This document shows positions 63,573 through 64,000 of a DNA stretch of 64,000 bases, in pieces (the stretch's first letter is position 1; each line of letters begins with the position of its first letter). A model generated the notes under the pieces. That model did not search any database, was not told where the DNA came from, and saw only the letters and a list, made by a program, of their open reading frames with translations. The translations under genes were made by a program, and so were the position numbers. The stretch spans positions 1 to 64,000 of the forward strand of contig DATEMU010000007.1 of the NCBI GenBank assembly GCA_035275405.1, in the 5' to 3' direction. This DNA comes from Phycisphaerae bacterium. Its GTDB lineage: Bacteria; Planctomycetota; Phycisphaerae; UBA1845; UTPLA1.

Positions 63573-64000
63573 TTGGAAGGCAGTCCCATGTTCCCCGCCG
63601 CTTCTTTCAAGCGTACGTACATCTTGTCCAGTCCCTCAGGGATCACCCGCACATCCCCCAGCACCGCCATGAAATTCGTATCGCCATTCCAGCGCGGCAC
63701 AACGTGGACATGTAAATGATCCGGCACCCCCGCCCCGGCGCACAAGCCGAAGTTGATCCCGATGTTGAATCCCTGCGCCCCGACGGCCTGCGCCAGGAGG
63801 CTCTTGGCGTCGCGCGTCTGCTTCCACAAGTCCCCCAGCGGTCCGTCGCCGAGATCCGCAAAATCAGCCTTGTGCGCGAGCGGCGCAACGAGCAAATGCC
63901 CGTTGGTGTACGGAAACCGGTTCATCACCACCATCGTTTCCGCCGTGCGCCACAGGACATGGTTCGCCGCATCGGCCGCCGCCGCATCCCGGTACTCGCA
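63569..64000 (-). CDS. HIT-family hydrolase/phosphorylase (partial)
   Basis: The last 143 residues of a HIT protein; the start lies beyond the window edge. The reading frame is open to base 64000 and the visible part begins CEYRDAAAADAANHVLWRTAET, then MNRFPYTNGHLLVAP. The HIT motif HLHVHVVPRW is intact. The pattern fits AP4A-type hydrolases or phosphorylases. It forms an operon with the dGTPase-like gene. Confidence 0.9.
   Translation of the reverse strand, partial: CEYRDAAAADAANHVLWRTAETMVVMNRFPYTNGHLLVAPLAHKADFADLGDGPLGDLWKQTRDAKSLLAQAVGAQGFNIGINFGLCAGAGVPDHLHVHVVPRWNGDTNFMAVLGDVRVIPEGLDKMYVRLKEAAGNMGLPSK

Overview
The window reads as high-GC chromosomal DNA from a member of the Planctomycetota, most likely Phycisphaerae or a relative (inference). 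The clues are duplicated EF-hand (dockerin-like) tails on unrelated secreted enzymes, an ECF sigma factor paired with a Ser/Thr kinase carrying TPRs, many small lipoproteins of unknown function, and secreted Kelch/Ig proteins with Cys-Gly, hydrophobic, poly-Arg C-terminal tags. No rRNA, tRNA, CRISPR array, phage or transposase gene was seen. Most lines of evidence point to vertically inherited chromosome, not an island.

Layout. 1-8000: a stand-alone ClpC N-domain protein with a UVR motif, a secreted esterase with a dockerin-like tail, three putative lipoproteins, a KDPG-type aldolase and a Gly/Arg/Tyr-rich BON protein. 8000-16200: an SDR oxidoreductase, a 1,074-residue Kelch/Ig protein built from two complete secreted modules plus a third vestige, and a subtilisin-like protease. 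15577-18659: ECF sigma factor and membrane Ser/Thr kinase with TPRs, divergent from the protease. 18739-28395: a tightly packed sugar-uptake and processing operon (binding lipoprotein, ATPase, permease, GH38 alpha-mannosidase, an unknown secreted protein, a ChaN-like lipoprotein). 28450-38305: endonuclease I with dockerin-like tail, O-antigen-ligase-type membrane protein, small basic protein, TolC-type lipoprotein, polytopic membrane protein, DedA protein. 38584-41164: GspE/PilB ATPase and two small paralogous lipoproteins. 41422-45043 (minus): trpS-scpA-ridA-mtnA cluster. 45208-47134: MarR regulator, pirin, nitroreductase, with a shared candidate operator. 47204-56156: two complete MFP-RND efflux systems facing tail to tail. 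56323-64000: PPK2, a histidine-phosphatase-like protein lacking the second catalytic His, an 86-residue protein coupled to 2-oxoglutarate dehydrogenase E1, GNAT, queuosine-precursor transporter, dGTPase-like HD protein and a HIT protein cut by the window end.

The most interesting signals are structural. (1) The Kelch gene is an in-frame fusion of tandem units, each with its own signal peptide and C-terminal tag, and each signal peptide is encoded by a 7-bp tandem repeat. (2) A palindromic element (arms like ACCACAGAGRCACAGA) appears at 22191-22253 and 62281-62373, with a half copy at 152-181. The first copy encodes the signal peptide of the GH38 enzyme. (3) A MarR operator candidate occurs twice, on the marR and pirin promoters. 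(4) The histidine-phosphatase-like protein and the orphan ClpC N-domain protein look like repurposed folds.
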